Shown here in pieces: positions 52,702 to 63,346 of a stretch of 64,000 nt of DNA. The translations under genes were made by a program, and so were the position numbers. The notes under the pieces are model-generated. The model was not told the origin of the DNA, did no database searches, and was given only the letters and a program-made list of their open reading frames with translations. Positions within the stretch are counted from its first letter, which is position 1, and each line of letters starts with the position of its first letter. The DNA comes from Streptomyces hygroscopicus subsp. hygroscopicus (GTDB lineage Bacteria; Actinomycetota; Actinomycetes; Streptomycetales; Streptomycetaceae), in contig NZ_BSSM01000002.1 in NCBI RefSeq assembly GCF_030269125.1, positions 1-64,000 of the forward strand. Reading direction: 5' to 3'.

Positions 52702-53967
52702 ATGGAAAGCTTCTCGCTGATCCTCGCGATTGTGGTGGTTACCGCACTCGCGTTTGATTTCACGAACGGTTTCCACGACACCGCGAACGCGATGGCCACC
52801 ACCATCTCCACAGGCGCGATGAAGCCGAAGCTCGCGGTAGCCATGTCCGCCACCCTCAACCTGGTGGGCGCCTTCCTCTCCGTGGAGGTCGCCAACACGA
52901 TCTCCAAGGGTCTCGTCGACGAGAGCGGCATCCGTCCCGAGGTCATCTTCGCCGCCCTGGTCGGCGCGATCCTCTGGAACCTGCTGACCTGGCTGGTGGG
53001 CCTGCCGTCCAGTTCCTCGCACGCCCTGATGGGCGGTCTGATCGGCGCCGCCGTCGCCTCCGCCGGATTCGGCGCCGTGCACGGCGGGGTGCTCGTCACC
53101 AAGGTGCTGCTCCCCGCGGTCGCCGCGCCGGTCGTGGCGGGCATCGCCTCGCTGGTGGCCACCCGGTTCTCCTACGGCATCGGCGGCAAGGCCGAGGGCG
53201 AGGCCACCCGCAAGGGTTACCGCGCCGGACAGGTCGCCTCCGCCGGCCTCGTCTCGCTCGCGCACGGCACCAACGACGCGCAGAAGACGATGGGCGTCAT
53301 CACCCTCGCGCTGATCGCGGGCGGCGCCATCGCCCCCGGCTCCAACCCTCCCGTCTGGGTGATCCTCTCCGCCGGCCTGGCCATCGCGCTCGGCACCTAC
53401 ATCGGCGGCTGGCGCATCATCCGCACCATGGGCACGGGCCTGACCGACCTGGAGCCCCGTCAGGGCTTCGCCGCGCAGACCAGCGCCGCGACCGCCATCC
53501 TGGCCTCCTCGCACCTCGGTTTCTCCCTCTCCACCACCCACGTCGTCTCCGGCGCGGTGATGGGCTCGGGTCTCGGCCGCAAGGGCGGGGTGGTCCGCTG
53601 GTCCACCGCGACCCGGATGACCGTCGCCTGGGTGCTCACCCTGCCGGCCGCCGCGCTGGTCGGCGCGGGCGCCGAGGCCGTCACCGAACTCGGTGACTGG
53701 GGCACCGCCGTGGTCGCCGTCTTCCTGATCGCCGCGAGCGCCTGGATCTACAAGCTGTCCCGCCGCGAGGTCATCGACCACACGAACGTCGTCGCCGACC
53801 CGACCGAGGAGCCGTCCGGCGTGGTGACCACCGCCATCGCCGCGGTGACCCCGCCCCCGGCGGGCGCCATCACCGAGGACCTGACGGCCACCATCCCGGC
53901 CCCGGCCCAGACCGCCGACCCGGCGACCCCGGCCGCCTCGACGGCCCCGCCGGCCGCCGCCGTCTGA
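52702..53967 (+). CDS. pit: Pit-family low-affinity inorganic phosphate transporter
   Basis: A 421-residue membrane protein with about ten helices in two inverted halves. Each half carries the PiT signature: FDFTNGFHDTANAMATTI (N half) and LAHGTNDAQKTMG (C half). The C terminus is a long disordered Ala/Pro/Thr tail (about 360-421). It imports metal-phosphate with protons. It belongs to the pitH2-like genes, which in S. coelicolor are under PhoP; the PHO box upstream supports that. A small membrane protein gene follows 33 bp later. Confidence 0.95.
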   Translation: MESFSLILAIVVVTALAFDFTNGFHDTANAMATTISTGAMKPKLAVAMSATLNLVGAFLSVEVANTISKGLVDESGIRPEVIFAALVGAILWNLLTWLVGLPSSSSHALMGGLIGAAVASAGFGAVHGGVLVTKVLLPAVAAPVVAGIASLVATRFSYGIGGKAEGEATRKGYRAGQVASAGLVSLAHGTNDAQKTMGVITLALIAGGAIAPGSNPPVWVILSAGLAIALGTYIGGWRIIRTMGTGLTDLEPRQGFAAQTSAATAILASSHLGFSLSTTHVVSGAVMGSGLGRKGGVVRWSTATRMTVAWVLTLPAAALVGAGAEAVTELGDWGTAVVAVFLIAASAWIYKLSRREVIDHTNVVADPTEEPSGVVTTAIAAVTPPPAGAITEDLTATIPAPAQTADPATPAASTAPPAAAV

Positions 53968-54000
53968 TCCCGAGCCCCGTTCACCAAGGAAGCATCCCCA

Positions 54001-54227
54001 TGAAGATCGACTGGGCGGCCATCGGCTCCGTCTTCGGCGTCAGCCTCGCCTTCACGGTGGGCCTGGTGGTCCTGTTCACCCTCGGCGTCAACGGCCTGGC
54101 CCGACGCGAGAAGGCCGCGGCCGAGGGCGGCTCCGCCACGCTCGCCGTCACCGGCGCCTACGTCTGCTTCGCGGCCTGCGCGGCGGCGGTGGCGTACGGC
54201 ATCCTCCTGATCGTCTCCAAGTCCTGA
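54001..54227 (+). CDS. Small membrane protein paired with pit
   Basis: A 75-residue protein with two transmembrane helices (VFGVSLAFTVGLVVLFTLGV, about 12-31, and LAVTGAYVCFAACAAAVAYGILLIV, about 48-71) joined by a charged loop (ARREKAAAEGG). AAGGAAG lies eight bases before the ATG. Genes of this size regularly follow pit in streptomycetes and share its PHO-regulated transcript; it may be an accessory subunit. No catalytic motif is seen. Confidence 0.88.
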
Positions 54228-54379
54228 CCCCGGGGCCCCTCGGGCCCCGCCACCCACGCGGTTCCCCAAGGCTCCCCTCCGCCCGTGCGGCAGGGGGGCC
54301 TTCGGCGCGTCCGGCGGCCCCGCGGTGTGGCGATCTGCACACTCCCGCAGGTCAACGGCAAGTTGACGGCCGTTCCGGG

Positions 54380-54547
54380 CGCATGGTGGACTGCCCAGGC
54401 CATATACGGCAGCAGGAGAGGAAGCCGGTGCGAATCCGGCGCGGTCCCGCCACTGTCACCGGGGTAGAACCCCCCGGGAGCCAGGAACTCTCGCCGCCGG
54501 ATCACGTCGAACCAGGGCGCGGACACCCTGAGTGAGGACACATCGCC
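54380..54547 (+). ncRNA. Cobalamin riboswitch
   Basis: The hallmark cobalamin-riboswitch core is present: GAGAGGAAGCCGGTGCGAA, then TCCGGCGCGGTCCCGCCACTG (about 54416-54455) and the B12-box-like GCCAGGAACTC (about 54480-54490). It lies between the pit unit and the cobalamin operon and controls it by adenosylcobalamin binding. The outer limits are approximate. Regulation in this class usually sequesters the ribosome site; the small ORF immediately after may take part. Confidence 0.93.
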
Positions 54548-54607
54548 ATGCTCGGCTGCCGAAGGACCAGTACCAGGACCACCGCCGCGGTGCCCACGGC
54601 CGGCTGA
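54548..54607 (+). CDS. Small leader ORF between riboswitch and cobD
   Basis: A possible 19-residue peptide MLGCRRTSTRTTAAVPTAG begins just after the riboswitch (GAGGAC upstream) and stops 4 bp before the cobD ATG. The position suggests translational coupling: a ribosome finishing here could re-initiate at cobD. It has no similarity I recognise and may be accidental. Confidence 0.4.
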   Translation: MLGCRRTSTRTTAAVPTAG

Positions 54608-54611
54608 GCCG

Positions 54612-55565
54612 ATGGGTGCCGATCGCAGATACGCGTACGGCGCCGCCGCCGGACTCCTCGGCGACCTCCTCCTCGGCGATCCCCGCCGGGGACATCCGGT
54701 CGCCGCGTTCGGGCGTGCGGCCGCCGCCGCTGAGGGCGCGTTGTGGCACGACCACCGCGGCTGGGGCGCACTGCACACCACCGTGTGCGCAGGTGGCGCC
54801 GTCGCGCTCGGAGCGCTTGCCACGCGTGCCGTACGCCCCTCCCCCGCCGCCTCGGTCGCGCTGACCGCCGCGGCCGTCTGGGCCGTCGTCGGCGGCACCT
54901 CGCTCGCCCGCGAGGCCCAGGCCATCGGGCGCGCGCTCGCGGCCGGGGACGTCGAGGCGGCCCGCGCCCGGCTGCCGCACCTGTGCGGCCGGGACCCGCA
55001 GGCGCTGGACGCCGACGGCATCGCGCGGGCCGTGGTCGAGTCGGTCGCCGAGAACACCTCCGACGCGGTCGTGGGCGCCCTCGTGTGGGGCGCTGCGGCC
55101 GGGGTGCCGGGGCTGCTCGGCTTCCGGGCCGTCAACACCCTGGACGCGATGGTGGGTCACAGGTCCCCCCGGTACCGCCGCTTCGGCTGGGCGGCCGCGC
55201 GCCTGGACGACGTGGCCGGCTGGCCGGGGGCCCGGCTGACCGCCGTCCTCGCGGCCGCGGCCGGACCCGATCCGCTGGGTGCCGTACGGGCGTGGCGCGC
55301 GGACGCCCGCAGACATCCGAGCCCCAACGCCGGTCCCGTGGAGGCATCCTTCGCGGGCGCTCTCGGCGTGCGCCTCGGCGGCACCCTCTCCTACGGCGGG
55401 CGCGTCGAGCACCGCCCGGTCCTCAACGGCGCCGCCGGACGGGCCGTGCGGGTTCCCGACATCGACCGGGCGGTACGGCTGTCCCGCCGCGTCGGCCTGC
55501 TCGCGCTCGGCACCACGCTCGCCGCGCGCCTCCTCGTCAACGGACCGAAGGGACGCGGGAAGTGA
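54612..55565 (+). CDS. cobD: Adenosylcobinamide-phosphate synthase
   Basis: Encodes 317 residues of the CbiB/CobD membrane enzyme that attaches the aminopropanol arm to adenosylcobyric acid. Landmarks are the [20 protein letters not shown] terminus, [63 protein letters not shown] and [23 protein letters not shown]. It has four or five hydrophobic stretches. The ATG at 54612 lies directly behind the riboswitch and leader ORF. Its stop overlaps the next start (GTGA). Confidence 0.95.
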   Translation: MGADRRYAYGAAAGLLGDLLLGDPRRGHPVAAFGRAAAAAEGALWHDHRGWGALHTTVCAGGAVALGALATRAVRPSPAASVALTAAAVWAVVGGTSLAREAQAIGRALAAGDVEAARARLPHLCGRDPQALDADGIARAVVESVAENTSDAVVGALVWGAAAGVPGLLGFRAVNTLDAMVGHRSPRYRRFGWAAARLDDVAGWPGARLTAVLAAAAGPDPLGAVRAWRADARRHPSPNAGPVEASFAGALGVRLGGTLSYGGRVEHRPVLNGAAGRAVRVPDIDRAVRLSRRVGLLALGTTLAARLLVNGPKGRGK

Positions 55566-57070
55566 ACGGTGGTCTCCTCGTCGCCGGCACCACCTCCGAC
55601 GCCGGCAAGAGCGTCGTGACCGCCGGGATCTGCCGGTGGCTGGTGCGCCAGGGCGTGAAGGTCGCGCCGTTCAAGGCGCAGAACATGTCCCTGAACTCCT
55701 TCGTCACCCGCGAGGGCGCCGAGATCGGGCGGGCCCAGGCCATGCAGGCCCAGGCGTGCCGGATCGAGCCGACCGCGCTGATGAACCCCGTCCTGCTCAA
55801 ACCGGGCGGCGAGCAGAGCAGCCAGGTGGTGCTGCTGGGCAGGCCGGTGGGCGAGATGAGCGCGCGCGGCTACCACGGCGGGCGCCAGCAGCGGCTGCTG
55901 GGCACGGTGCTGGACTGCCTGACCGAGCTGCGGGGCCGGTACGACGCGGTGATCTGCGAGGGCGCGGGCAGCCCGGCGGAGATCAACCTGCGCCGGACCG
56001 ACATCGTCAACATGGGGATCGCGCGGGGTGCCCGGCTGCCCGTGCTCGTCGTCGGCGACATCGACCGCGGCGGCGTCTTCGCCTCCTTCTTCGGCACCCT
56101 CGCCCTGCTTTCGCCCGAGGACCAGGACCTGGTCGCCGGGTTCCTGGTGAACAAGTTCCGCGGCGACGTCTCGCTGCTGGAGCCCGGGTTGGACATGCTC
56201 CGGGGCCTCACCGGGCGGCGGACGTACGGCGTGCTGCCGTACCGGCACGGGCTCGGGATCGACGAGGAGGACGGGCTGCGCGTCTCCCTGCGGGGCGCCG
56301 TGCGGGAGTCGACCGTCGCTCCCCCGCTCGGCGAGGACGTGCTGCGGGTCGCGGTGTGCGCGATCCCGCTGATGTCCAACTTCACGGACGTGGACGCGCT
56401 GGCCGCGGAGCCCGGTGTGGTGGTGCGGTTCGTGGACCGCCCGGAGGAGCTGGCCGACGCGGACCTGGTCGTCGTCCCCGGCACCCGGGGCACGGTCCGG
56501 GCGCTTCGGTGGCTGCGCGAACGGGGCCTCGCCGACGCGCTCGCCCGAAGGGCCGCCGAACACCGGTCCGTTCTCGGCATCTGCGGCGGCTTCCAGATCC
56601 TCGGCGAGCACATCGAGGACGACGTGGAGTCGCGGACCGGCGCGGTCCCCGGCCTCGGACTGCTGCCCGTGCGGGTGCGGTTCGCCCGCGAGAAGACCCT
56701 CTCCCGCCCGTCCGGGCGGGCCCTCGGCGAGCCGGTCGAGGGGTACGAGATCCACCACGGCGTCGCCCGGGTCACCGGCGGCGAAGCCTTCCTGGACGGC
56801 TGCCGGGTCGGCCAGACCTGGGGCACCCACTGGCACGGCTCGCTGGAGTCGGACGGCTTCCGCCGGGCCTTCCTGCGCGAGGTGGCCGCCGCCGCGGGCC
56901 GCCGCTTCACCCCCGCGCCCGACACGTCCTTCGCCGCGCTGCGCGAGGAGCAGCTCGACCGGCTCGGCGACCTGATCGAACAGCACGCGGACACCGACGC
57001 GCTGTGGCGGCTCATCGAGTCCGGCGCGCCGCGAGGACTGCCCTTCATCCCACCGGGAGCGCCCGCATGA
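55562..57070 (+). CDS. cobQ: Cobyric acid synthase
   Basis: A 502-residue amidotransferase. The N-terminal ATPase domain has a dethiobiotin-synthetase-like P loop (GTTSDAGKS, 9-17) and [30 protein letters not shown] and NKFRGD. The C-terminal glutaminase domain (about 260-480) has ICGGFQILG with the catalytic Cys and WGTHWHG with the catalytic His. It amidates four carboxylates of cobyrinic acid diamide. GTG start overlaps cobD; its own stop overlaps cobN (ATGA). The gene is complete. Confidence 0.96.
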   Translation: MNGGLLVAGTTSDAGKSVVTAGICRWLVRQGVKVAPFKAQNMSLNSFVTREGAEIGRAQAMQAQACRIEPTALMNPVLLKPGGEQSSQVVLLGRPVGEMSARGYHGGRQQRLLGTVLDCLTELRGRYDAVICEGAGSPAEINLRRTDIVNMGIARGARLPVLVVGDIDRGGVFASFFGTLALLSPEDQDLVAGFLVNKFRGDVSLLEPGLDMLRGLTGRRTYGVLPYRHGLGIDEEDGLRVSLRGAVRESTVAPPLGEDVLRVAVCAIPLMSNFTDVDALAAEPGVVVRFVDRPEELADADLVVVPGTRGTVRALRWLRERGLADALARRAAEHRSVLGICGGFQILGEHIEDDVESRTGAVPGLGLLPVRVRFAREKTLSRPSGRALGEPVEGYEIHHGVARVTGGEAFLDGCRVGQTWGTHWHGSLESDGFRRAFLREVAAAAGRRFTPAPDTSFAALREEQLDRLGDLIEQHADTDALWRLIESGAPRGLPFIPPGAPA

Positions 57071-60000
57071 GCACAGTGTTGTTGTTGTCGACCGCCGACA
57101 CGGATCTGCTGGCGGCCCGTGCCTCCGGCGCCGGCTATCTGATCGGCAACCCCACCCGCGTCGACGTCACCGGGGAACTGCCGCGGCTGCTGGAGCGCGC
57201 GGACCTCGCCGTCGTACGGCTGCTCGGCGGAAAGCGCGCCTGGGAGGAAGGGCTGGCCGCGCTGAAGGCGTCCGGCGTGCCCGCGGTGCTGCTGGGCGGC
57301 GAGGCGGTGCCGGACGCGGAGCTGATGGCCGACTCCACCGTGCCCGCCGGCGTGGTGGCGGAGGCGCTGCGCTACCTGGTCGAGGGCGGCCCCGACAACC
57401 TGCGCGAGCTGTCCCGGTTCCTCTCCGACACCGTGCTGCTGACCGGTGAGGGCTTCGAGGAGCCGCGCCGGATGCCGGAGTACGGCGTCCACGGCGCGTA
57501 CGGGATCCGAGCCGGCCGTCCGACCGTCGGCGTGCTCTTCTACCGGGCCCACGAACTCAGCGGCAACACCGCCTTCGTGGACACCCTGTGCGCGGCGATC
57601 GAGGCGCAGGGCGCCAACGCCCTCCCGGTGTACTGCGGTTCGCTGCGGGGCGCGGACGCCGGGCTGTACGAGCTGCTGGGCCGGGCCGACGCGCTGGTGG
57701 CCACCGTGCTCGCGGCGGGCGGCACGCACGCGTCGCAGGCGTCGGCGGGCGGCGACGAGGAAGCCTGGGACATCGGGGCGCTGGCCGACCTCGACATCCC
57801 CGTCCTGCAAGGGCTCTGCCTCACCTCCTCACGCGCGGCGTGGGACGAGTCGGACGCCGCCCTGTCCCCCATGGACGCCGCGATGCAGGTCGCGATCCCG
57901 GAGTTCGACGGCCGGCTGATCACCGTGCCGTTCTCCTTCAAGGAACAGGGCCCCGACGAGGTCCCGGTGTACGTCGCCGACCCCGAGCGGGCCGCGCGGG
58001 TGGCCGGGATCGCCGGGCGCCACGCGCGGCTGCGGCACAAGCCGAACGCCGAGAAGCGGGTCGCGCTGGTCTTCACCGCGTACCCGACCAAGCACTCCCG
58101 GGTCGGCAACGCGGTCGGCCTGGACACGCCCGCGTCGGCGGTCCGTGTGCTGGACGCGCTGCGGGACGCGGGGTACGCGCTCACCGCGTACCCCGACGGC
58201 GGCGACGAGTTGATCCACCGGCTCATCGAGGCGGGCGGCCACGACGTGGAGTGGCTGACCGAGGAGCAGCTGGCCGCCGCGCCCGCGCGGGTGCCGCTGG
58301 CCGACTACCGGGCCTGGTTCGAGAGGCTGGACCCGGGGCTGCGGGCCGCGATGACCGAGGCGTGGGGCGAACCGCCGGGCAACCTCTACGTGGACGGCGA
58401 CGACATCGTGCTGGCGTCCCTCCGGTTCGGCAACGTGGTCGTGATGATCCAGCCGCCGCGCGGCTTCGGCGAGAACCCGATCGCGATCTACCACGACCCC
58501 GACATGCCGCCCTCCCACCACTACATGGCGGCCTACCGCTGGCTGGACCACAGCTTCGGCGCGGACGCGATCGTGCACATGGGCAAGCACGGCACGATGG
58601 AGTGGCTGCCGGGCAAGGGCCTCGGCCTGTCGCGCGGCTGCGCGCCGGACGCGGTGCTCGGCGAACTGCCGCTGATCTACCCGTTCATCGTCAACGACCC
58701 CGGCGAGGGCACCCAGGCGAAGCGACGCGGGCACGCCACGGTGGTGGACCACCTGGTGCCGCCGATGGCCCGCGCCGACACCTACGGCGACCTCGCCAAG
58801 CTGGAGCAGCTGCTGGACGAGTACGCGCTCGTCTCCGACCTCGACCCGGTCAAGGCCCCGGCCGTCCGCGCCCAGATCTGGACCCTGGTCAAGGCGGCCG
58901 AGCTCCACCACGACCTGCACGTGGACGAGCAGCCGGACGACGACGCCTTCGACGAGTTCGTCATGCACATCGACGGCTATCTGTGCGAGATCAAGGACGT
59001 CCAGATCCGCGACGGGCTGCACGTCCTGGGCGGCGGCCCGGTCGGCGAGCCCCGCGTCAACCTCGTCCTCGCCGTGCTGCGCGCCTCCCAGGTGTGGGGT
59101 GGCCGGGCGAACGCGCTGCCGGGGCTCAGGGCCTGCCTGGCGGCCCTTTTCGGGCTGGTGGAGAAGGAGTTGCTGGCCGAGCCGGGCGCGCCGGTGAAGG
59201 TTCCGGCGGAGCTGACGGACCTGGTGGACGGTCCGGCGCGGACGGCCGCCGACGCGATCGACCTGCTGGAGCAGCTGTGCCGCCGGGTCGCGGAGGGGAT
59301 GGAGGAGCGGGGCTGGGAGCGCCCGGCCGTGCGCGGCGTCGTACGGGACGTGCTCGGCGGTGCCGAACCGGCGGACGCCGTGGCCGTGCTGGAGTTCGCC
59401 TGCGACGAGGTCGTACCGCGCCTCGCGCGGACGACGGACGAGATCGGGCACATCCTGCGGGCGCTGGACGGCGGTTACGTCCCCGCGGGGCCTTCCGGCT
59501 CCCCGACGCGCGGCCTGGTGAACGTCCTGCCGACCGGCCGCAACTTCTACTCCGTCGACCCCAAGGCGATCCCGTCCAGGCTGAGTTGGGAGGTCGGGCA
59601 GTCGCTCGCGGACTCGTTGGTGCAGCGCTACCTGGCCGACACCGGCGCGTACCCGAAGTCCGTCGGCCTGACGGTGTGGGGCACGTCCGCGATGCGCACC
59701 CAGGGCGACGACATCGCCGAGATCCTCGCCCTCCTCGGCTGCCGGCCGGTCTGGGACGACGCCTCGCGTCGGGTGACGGGCTTCGAGGTGGTCCCCCTGG
59801 ACGAGCTGGGGCGGCCGCGCATCGACGTCACGGTCCGCATCTCCGGCTTCTTCCGGGACGCGTTCCCGCACGTGGTCGGGCTGATCGACGACGCGGTGCG
59901 CGCGGTGGCCGAGTTGGCGGAGCCGGCCGAGTCCAACTACGTGCGGGCGCACGTGCGGGAGGACAGCGCCCGGCACGGTGACCTGCGCCGGGCGACGGCC

Positions 60001-60723
60001 CGCATCTTCGGCTCCAAGCCGGGGGCGTACGGCGCGGGGCTGCTGCCGCTGATCGACGCGCGGAACTGGCGGAGCGACGCGGACCTCGCCGAGGTGTACG
60101 CCGTCTGGGGCGGTTACGCGTACGGCCGGGGCCTGGACGGGCGGGCGGCGCGCGGGGACATGGAGACGGCGTTCCGGCGGATCGCGGTGGCGGCGAAGAA
60201 CGTCGACACTCGCGAGCACGACCTCGTCGACGCCGACGACTACTTCCAGTACCACGGCGGCATGGTCGCCATGGTGCGTCATCTGACAGGGGCCAACCCC
60301 GAGGCGTACGTGGGCGATTCGGCCGTGCCGGACCAGGTGAGGACCCGCACGCTCGGGGAGGAGACGCACCGCGTGTTCCGGGCACGGGTGGTCAACCCGC
60401 GCTGGATGGCGGCGATGCGCCGGCACGGCTACAAGGGTGCCTTCGAGATGGCGGCGACCGTGGACTACCTGTTCGGGTACGACGCCACGGCGGGCGTGGT
60501 CGACGACTGGATGTACGAGAAGTTGTCGGCCGAGTACGTCTTCGACCCGGAGAACCGGGACTTCATGAGGAAGTCCAACCCGTGGGCCCTGCGGGGCATC
60601 ACCGAGCGGCTCCTGGAGGCGGCGGACCGGGGTCTGTGGGCCGAGCCGGACGCGGACACGCTGGAGCGGCTGCGCGCCACCTATCTGGAGCTGGAAGGCG
60701 ACTTGGAGGGCGACGACCAGTGA
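57067..60723 (+). CDS. cobN: Cobaltochelatase subunit CobN
   Basis: A 1218-residue giant subunit of the magnesium-chelatase H/CobN family. Typical segments are [19 protein letters not shown] (here [19 protein letters not shown]), [95 protein letters not shown] and [17 protein letters not shown]. It binds the corrin ring while cobalt is inserted with ATP. Both ends overlap neighbours by 4 bp, so its translation is coupled on each side. Confidence 0.97.
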   Translation: MSTVLLLSTADTDLLAARASGAGYLIGNPTRVDVTGELPRLLERADLAVVRLLGGKRAWEEGLAALKASGVPAVLLGGEAVPDAELMADSTVPAGVVAEALRYLVEGGPDNLRELSRFLSDTVLLTGEGFEEPRRMPEYGVHGAYGIRAGRPTVGVLFYRAHELSGNTAFVDTLCAAIEAQGANALPVYCGSLRGADAGLYELLGRADALVATVLAAGGTHASQASAGGDEEAWDIGALADLDIPVLQGLCLTSSRAAWDESDAALSPMDAAMQVAIPEFDGRLITVPFSFKEQGPDEVPVYVADPERAARVAGIAGRHARLRHKPNAEKRVALVFTAYPTKHSRVGNAVGLDTPASAVRVLDALRDAGYALTAYPDGGDELIHRLIEAGGHDVEWLTEEQLAAAPARVPLADYRAWFERLDPGLRAAMTEAWGEPPGNLYVDGDDIVLASLRFGNVVVMIQPPRGFGENPIAIYHDPDMPPSHHYMAAYRWLDHSFGADAIVHMGKHGTMEWLPGKGLGLSRGCAPDAVLGELPLIYPFIVNDPGEGTQAKRRGHATVVDHLVPPMARADTYGDLAKLEQLLDEYALVSDLDPVKAPAVRAQIWTLVKAAELHHDLHVDEQPDDDAFDEFVMHIDGYLCEIKDVQIRDGLHVLGGGPVGEPRVNLVLAVLRASQVWGGRANALPGLRACLAALFGLVEKELLAEPGAPVKVPAELTDLVDGPARTAADAIDLLEQLCRRVAEGMEERGWERPAVRGVVRDVLGGAEPADAVAVLEFACDEVVPRLARTTDEIGHILRALDGGYVPAGPSGSPTRGLVNVLPTGRNFYSVDPKAIPSRLSWEVGQSLADSLVQRYLADTGAYPKSVGLTVWGTSAMRTQGDDIAEILALLGCRPVWDDASRRVTGFEVVPLDELGRPRIDVTVRISGFFRDAFPHVVGLIDDAVRAVAELAEPAESNYVRAHVREDSARHGDLRRATARIFGSKPGAYGAGLLPLIDARNWRSDADLAEVYAVWGGYAYGRGLDGRAARGDMETAFRRIAVAAKNVDTREHDLVDADDYFQYHGGMVAMVRHLTGANPEAYVGDSAVPDQVRTRTLGEETHRVFRARVVNPRWMAAMRRHGYKGAFEMAATVDYLFGYDATAGVVDDWMYEKLSAEYVFDPENRDFMRKSNPWALRGITERLLEAADRGLWAEPDADTLERLRATYLELEGDLEGDDQ

Positions 60724-62747
60724 CCACCCCCTTTCCTTTCACGGCCGTTGTCGGCCAGGACGACCTGCGGCTCGCGCTGTTGCTGAACGCCGTGTCCCCG
60801 GCGGTCGGCGGAGTGCTGGTGCGCGGCGAGAAGGGCACCGCCAAGTCGACGGCGGTACGGGCCCTGTCGGCGCTGCTGCCGAAGGTGGCCGTGGTGCCCG
60901 GGTGCCGGTTCTCCTGCGACCCGGGGGCACCGGACCCGGCGTGCCCGGACGGTCCGCACGAGGCGGGGCCGGGGGGCGAACGGCCGGCGCGGATGGTCGA
61001 GCTGCCCGTCGGCGCCTCGGAGGACCGGCTGGTCGGCGCGCTGGACATCGAGCGGGCGCTCGCGGAGGGCGTGAAGGCGTTCGAGCCGGGCCTGCTGGCC
61101 GACGCGCACCGGGGCATCCTGTACGTGGACGAGGTCAACCTCTTGCACGACCACCTGGTCGACCTCCTGCTGGACGCCGCCGCGATGGGTGCCTCGTACG
61201 TGGAGCGCGAGGGCGTCTCCGTGCGGCACGCCTCGAAGTTCCTGCTCGTCGGGACCATGAACCCCGAGGAGGGCGAGCTGCGTCCACAGCTGCTGGACCG
61301 CTTCGGACTGACCGTGGAGGTCGCGGCCTCCCGGGAGCCGGAGCAGCGGGTGGAGGTCGTACGGCGGCGGCTCGCGTACGACGACGACCCCGGCGGGTTC
61401 GCCGCGCGGTGGGCCGGCGAGGAGGCCGCCGTACGGCACCGGATCGCGGCGGCACGGGAGTTGTTGCCGCGGGTGCGGCTGGGCGACGGGGCGCTGCGGC
61501 AGATCGCGGCGACCTGCGCGGCCTTCGAGGTGGACGGCATGCGCGCCGACATCGTGATGGCGCGTACGGCGGCGGCGCTGGCCGCGTGGGCCGGGCGGAC
61601 GGACGTGCTCGCGGAGGACGTACGGCAGGCGGCGCTGCTCGCGCTGCCGCACCGCAGGCGGCGCAACCCCTTCGACGCGCCGGGCCTGGACGAGGACAAG
61701 CTTGACGAGACGCTGGAGCAGTTCGCCGGGGAGGACCGGGCGGACCGGGAGAACGGGGACGACGGCGACGGAGACGGCGACGACGATCCCGACGGCCCCG
61801 GCGGGGGCGGCCGGCCGGCGCCCGAGTCCGGTCCCGAGGGTGGCGGGGACACCGCCGCACGACCGGAGGCCGGTGCGGGCGGGGAGCCGCGGCCGACCGG
61901 CGGGGGCGAGCAGTCGGCCGTCCGCGCCGCCGAGCCGTTCCGGACCAGGGTGCTCAGCGTGCCCGGGGTCGGGGAGGGTGCCGCGGGACGGCGGTCGCGG
62001 GCGCGGACCGAGCACGGGCGGACCACCGGGGCGCGGCGGCCTGGAGGGGCGCTGACCAAGCTGCACCTGGCGGCGACCGTGCGGGCGGCGGCGCCGTACC
62101 AGCGGGCGCGGGGACGGTCCGGGCCCGGTCTGGTGATCCGCCGGGACGACCTGCGGCAGGCGAGCCGGGAGGGGCGCGAGGGGAACCTCGTGCTGTTCGT
62201 CGTGGACGCCTCGGGTTCGATGGCCGCGAGGCAGCGGATGGGCGCCGTGAAGGGGGCCGTGCTGTCGCTGCTGCTCGACGCCTACCAGCGGCGGGACAAG
62301 GTGGGTCTGGTGACCTTCCGGGGTTCCGGTGCGCAGGTGGCGCTGCCGCCCACGTCCTCGGTGGACGCGGCGGCGGTACGGCTGGAGTCGCTGCCGACGG
62401 GCGGTCGTACGCCGCTCGCGGCCGGGCTGCTCAAGGCGCACGAGGTGCTGCGGGTGGAGCGGCTGCGGGACCCGGCGCGGCGGGCGCTGATGGTCGTGGT
62501 CACCGACGGCCGGGCCACGGGCGGTCCCGAGCCGGTGGCGCTCGCGGGGCGGGCGGCGCGGCTGTTCGCGGCCGCGGGGATCGCCTCGGTGGTCGTGGAC
62601 TGCGAGTCGGGTCCGGTGCGGCTCGGGCTCGCCGGGCGGCTCGCGGGTGAACTGGGCGGGACGCCGGTCACGTTGGACGAGCTGCGGGCGGACTCGATCG
62701 CCGGGCTGGTGCGGGATGTGCAGGGGACGTCGAGGAGGGCCGCGTAA
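60720..62747 (+). CDS. Chelatase ATPase/vWA fused subunit (ChlI-ChlD-like)
   Basis: Encodes 675 residues. The N-terminal AAA+ domain (about 1-330) resembles the ChlI/BchI chelatase motor: GEKGTAKST Walker [23 protein letters not shown], and [20 protein letters not shown]. An acidic then Gly/Pro-rich linker (about 335-430) leads to a C-terminal vWA integrin-I domain with [22 protein letters not shown] and VTDGRATGG. It combines what CobS and CobT (or ChlI and ChlD) do in other systems and should drive cobalt insertion by CobN. GTG start overlaps cobN. Confidence 0.93.
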   Translation: MTTPFPFTAVVGQDDLRLALLLNAVSPAVGGVLVRGEKGTAKSTAVRALSALLPKVAVVPGCRFSCDPGAPDPACPDGPHEAGPGGERPARMVELPVGASEDRLVGALDIERALAEGVKAFEPGLLADAHRGILYVDEVNLLHDHLVDLLLDAAAMGASYVEREGVSVRHASKFLLVGTMNPEEGELRPQLLDRFGLTVEVAASREPEQRVEVVRRRLAYDDDPGGFAARWAGEEAAVRHRIAAARELLPRVRLGDGALRQIAATCAAFEVDGMRADIVMARTAAALAAWAGRTDVLAEDVRQAALLALPHRRRRNPFDAPGLDEDKLDETLEQFAGEDRADRENGDDGDGDGDDDPDGPGGGGRPAPESGPEGGGDTAARPEAGAGGEPRPTGGGEQSAVRAAEPFRTRVLSVPGVGEGAAGRRSRARTEHGRTTGARRPGGALTKLHLAATVRAAAPYQRARGRSGPGLVIRRDDLRQASREGREGNLVLFVVDASGSMAARQRMGAVKGAVLSLLLDAYQRRDKVGLVTFRGSGAQVALPPTSSVDAAAVRLESLPTGGRTPLAAGLLKAHEVLRVERLRDPARRALMVVVTDGRATGGPEPVALAGRAARLFAAAGIASVVVDCESGPVRLGLAGRLAGELGGTPVTLDELRADSIAGLVRDVQGTSRRAA

Positions 62748-63346
62748 TGCCGCAGGGGCAGCCGAGTGTCGTACCGGACGATGGGCTGACGACCCGTCAG
62801 CGTCGCAATCGCCCGCTGGTCGTGGTGCACACGGGCATCGGCAAGGGGAAGTCGACCGCCGCGTTCGGGCTCGCGCTGCGGGCCTGGAACCAGGGGTGGC
62901 CCATCGGGGTGTTCCAGTTCGTCAAGTCGGCGAAGTGGAAGGTCGGCGAGGAGAACGCGCTGCGGGTGCTCGGCGCGTCCGGCGAGGGCGGGTCGGTCGC
63001 CTGGCACAAGATGGGCGAGGGCTGGTCCTGGGTGCAGCGGGACGCGCAGATGGACAACGAGGAGAAGGCGCGGGAGGGCTGGGAGCAGGTCAAACGGGAT
63101 CTGGCGGCCCAGACGTACCGGCTGTACGTGCTCGACGAGTTCGCCTACCCGATGCACTGGGGGTGGGTGGACACCGACGAGGTGGTGGAGGTGCTGCGCA
63201 ACCGGCCCGGCACCCAGCACGTGGTGATCACCGGGCGGAACGCGCCGGCCCGGCTCGTGGAGCTCGCGGACCTCGTGACCGACATGTCCAAGGTCAAGCA
63301 CCCCATGGACGCGGGGCAGAAGGGCCAGAAGGGCATCGAGTGGTGA
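62747..63346 (+). CDS. cobO: Cob(I)yrinic acid a,c-diamide adenosyltransferase
   Basis: A 199-residue CobA/CobO-type enzyme: P-loop HTGIGKGKSTAAFG (about 26-39), GVFQFVKSAKWKVGEE, YRLYVLDEFAYPMHWGWVDTDEVVEVLRNRPGTQHVVITGRNAPARLVELADLVTDM. It transfers the adenosyl group from ATP to Co(I) of the corrinoid. Its ATG shares one base with the stop of the preceding gene (TAATG) and has GAGGAGGG upstream. It overlaps the next gene by 4 bp. Confidence 0.96.
   Translation: MPQGQPSVVPDDGLTTRQRRNRPLVVVHTGIGKGKSTAAFGLALRAWNQGWPIGVFQFVKSAKWKVGEENALRVLGASGEGGSVAWHKMGEGWSWVQRDAQMDNEEKAREGWEQVKRDLAAQTYRLYVLDEFAYPMHWGWVDTDEVVEVLRNRPGTQHVVITGRNAPARLVELADLVTDMSKVKHPMDAGQKGQKGIEW

Noticed and set aside
57829..60426. 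An 865-codon open frame on the minus strand within cobN
   Set aside because: Antisense shadow produced by high G+C codon bias; cobN on the other strand has clear family motifs throughout.
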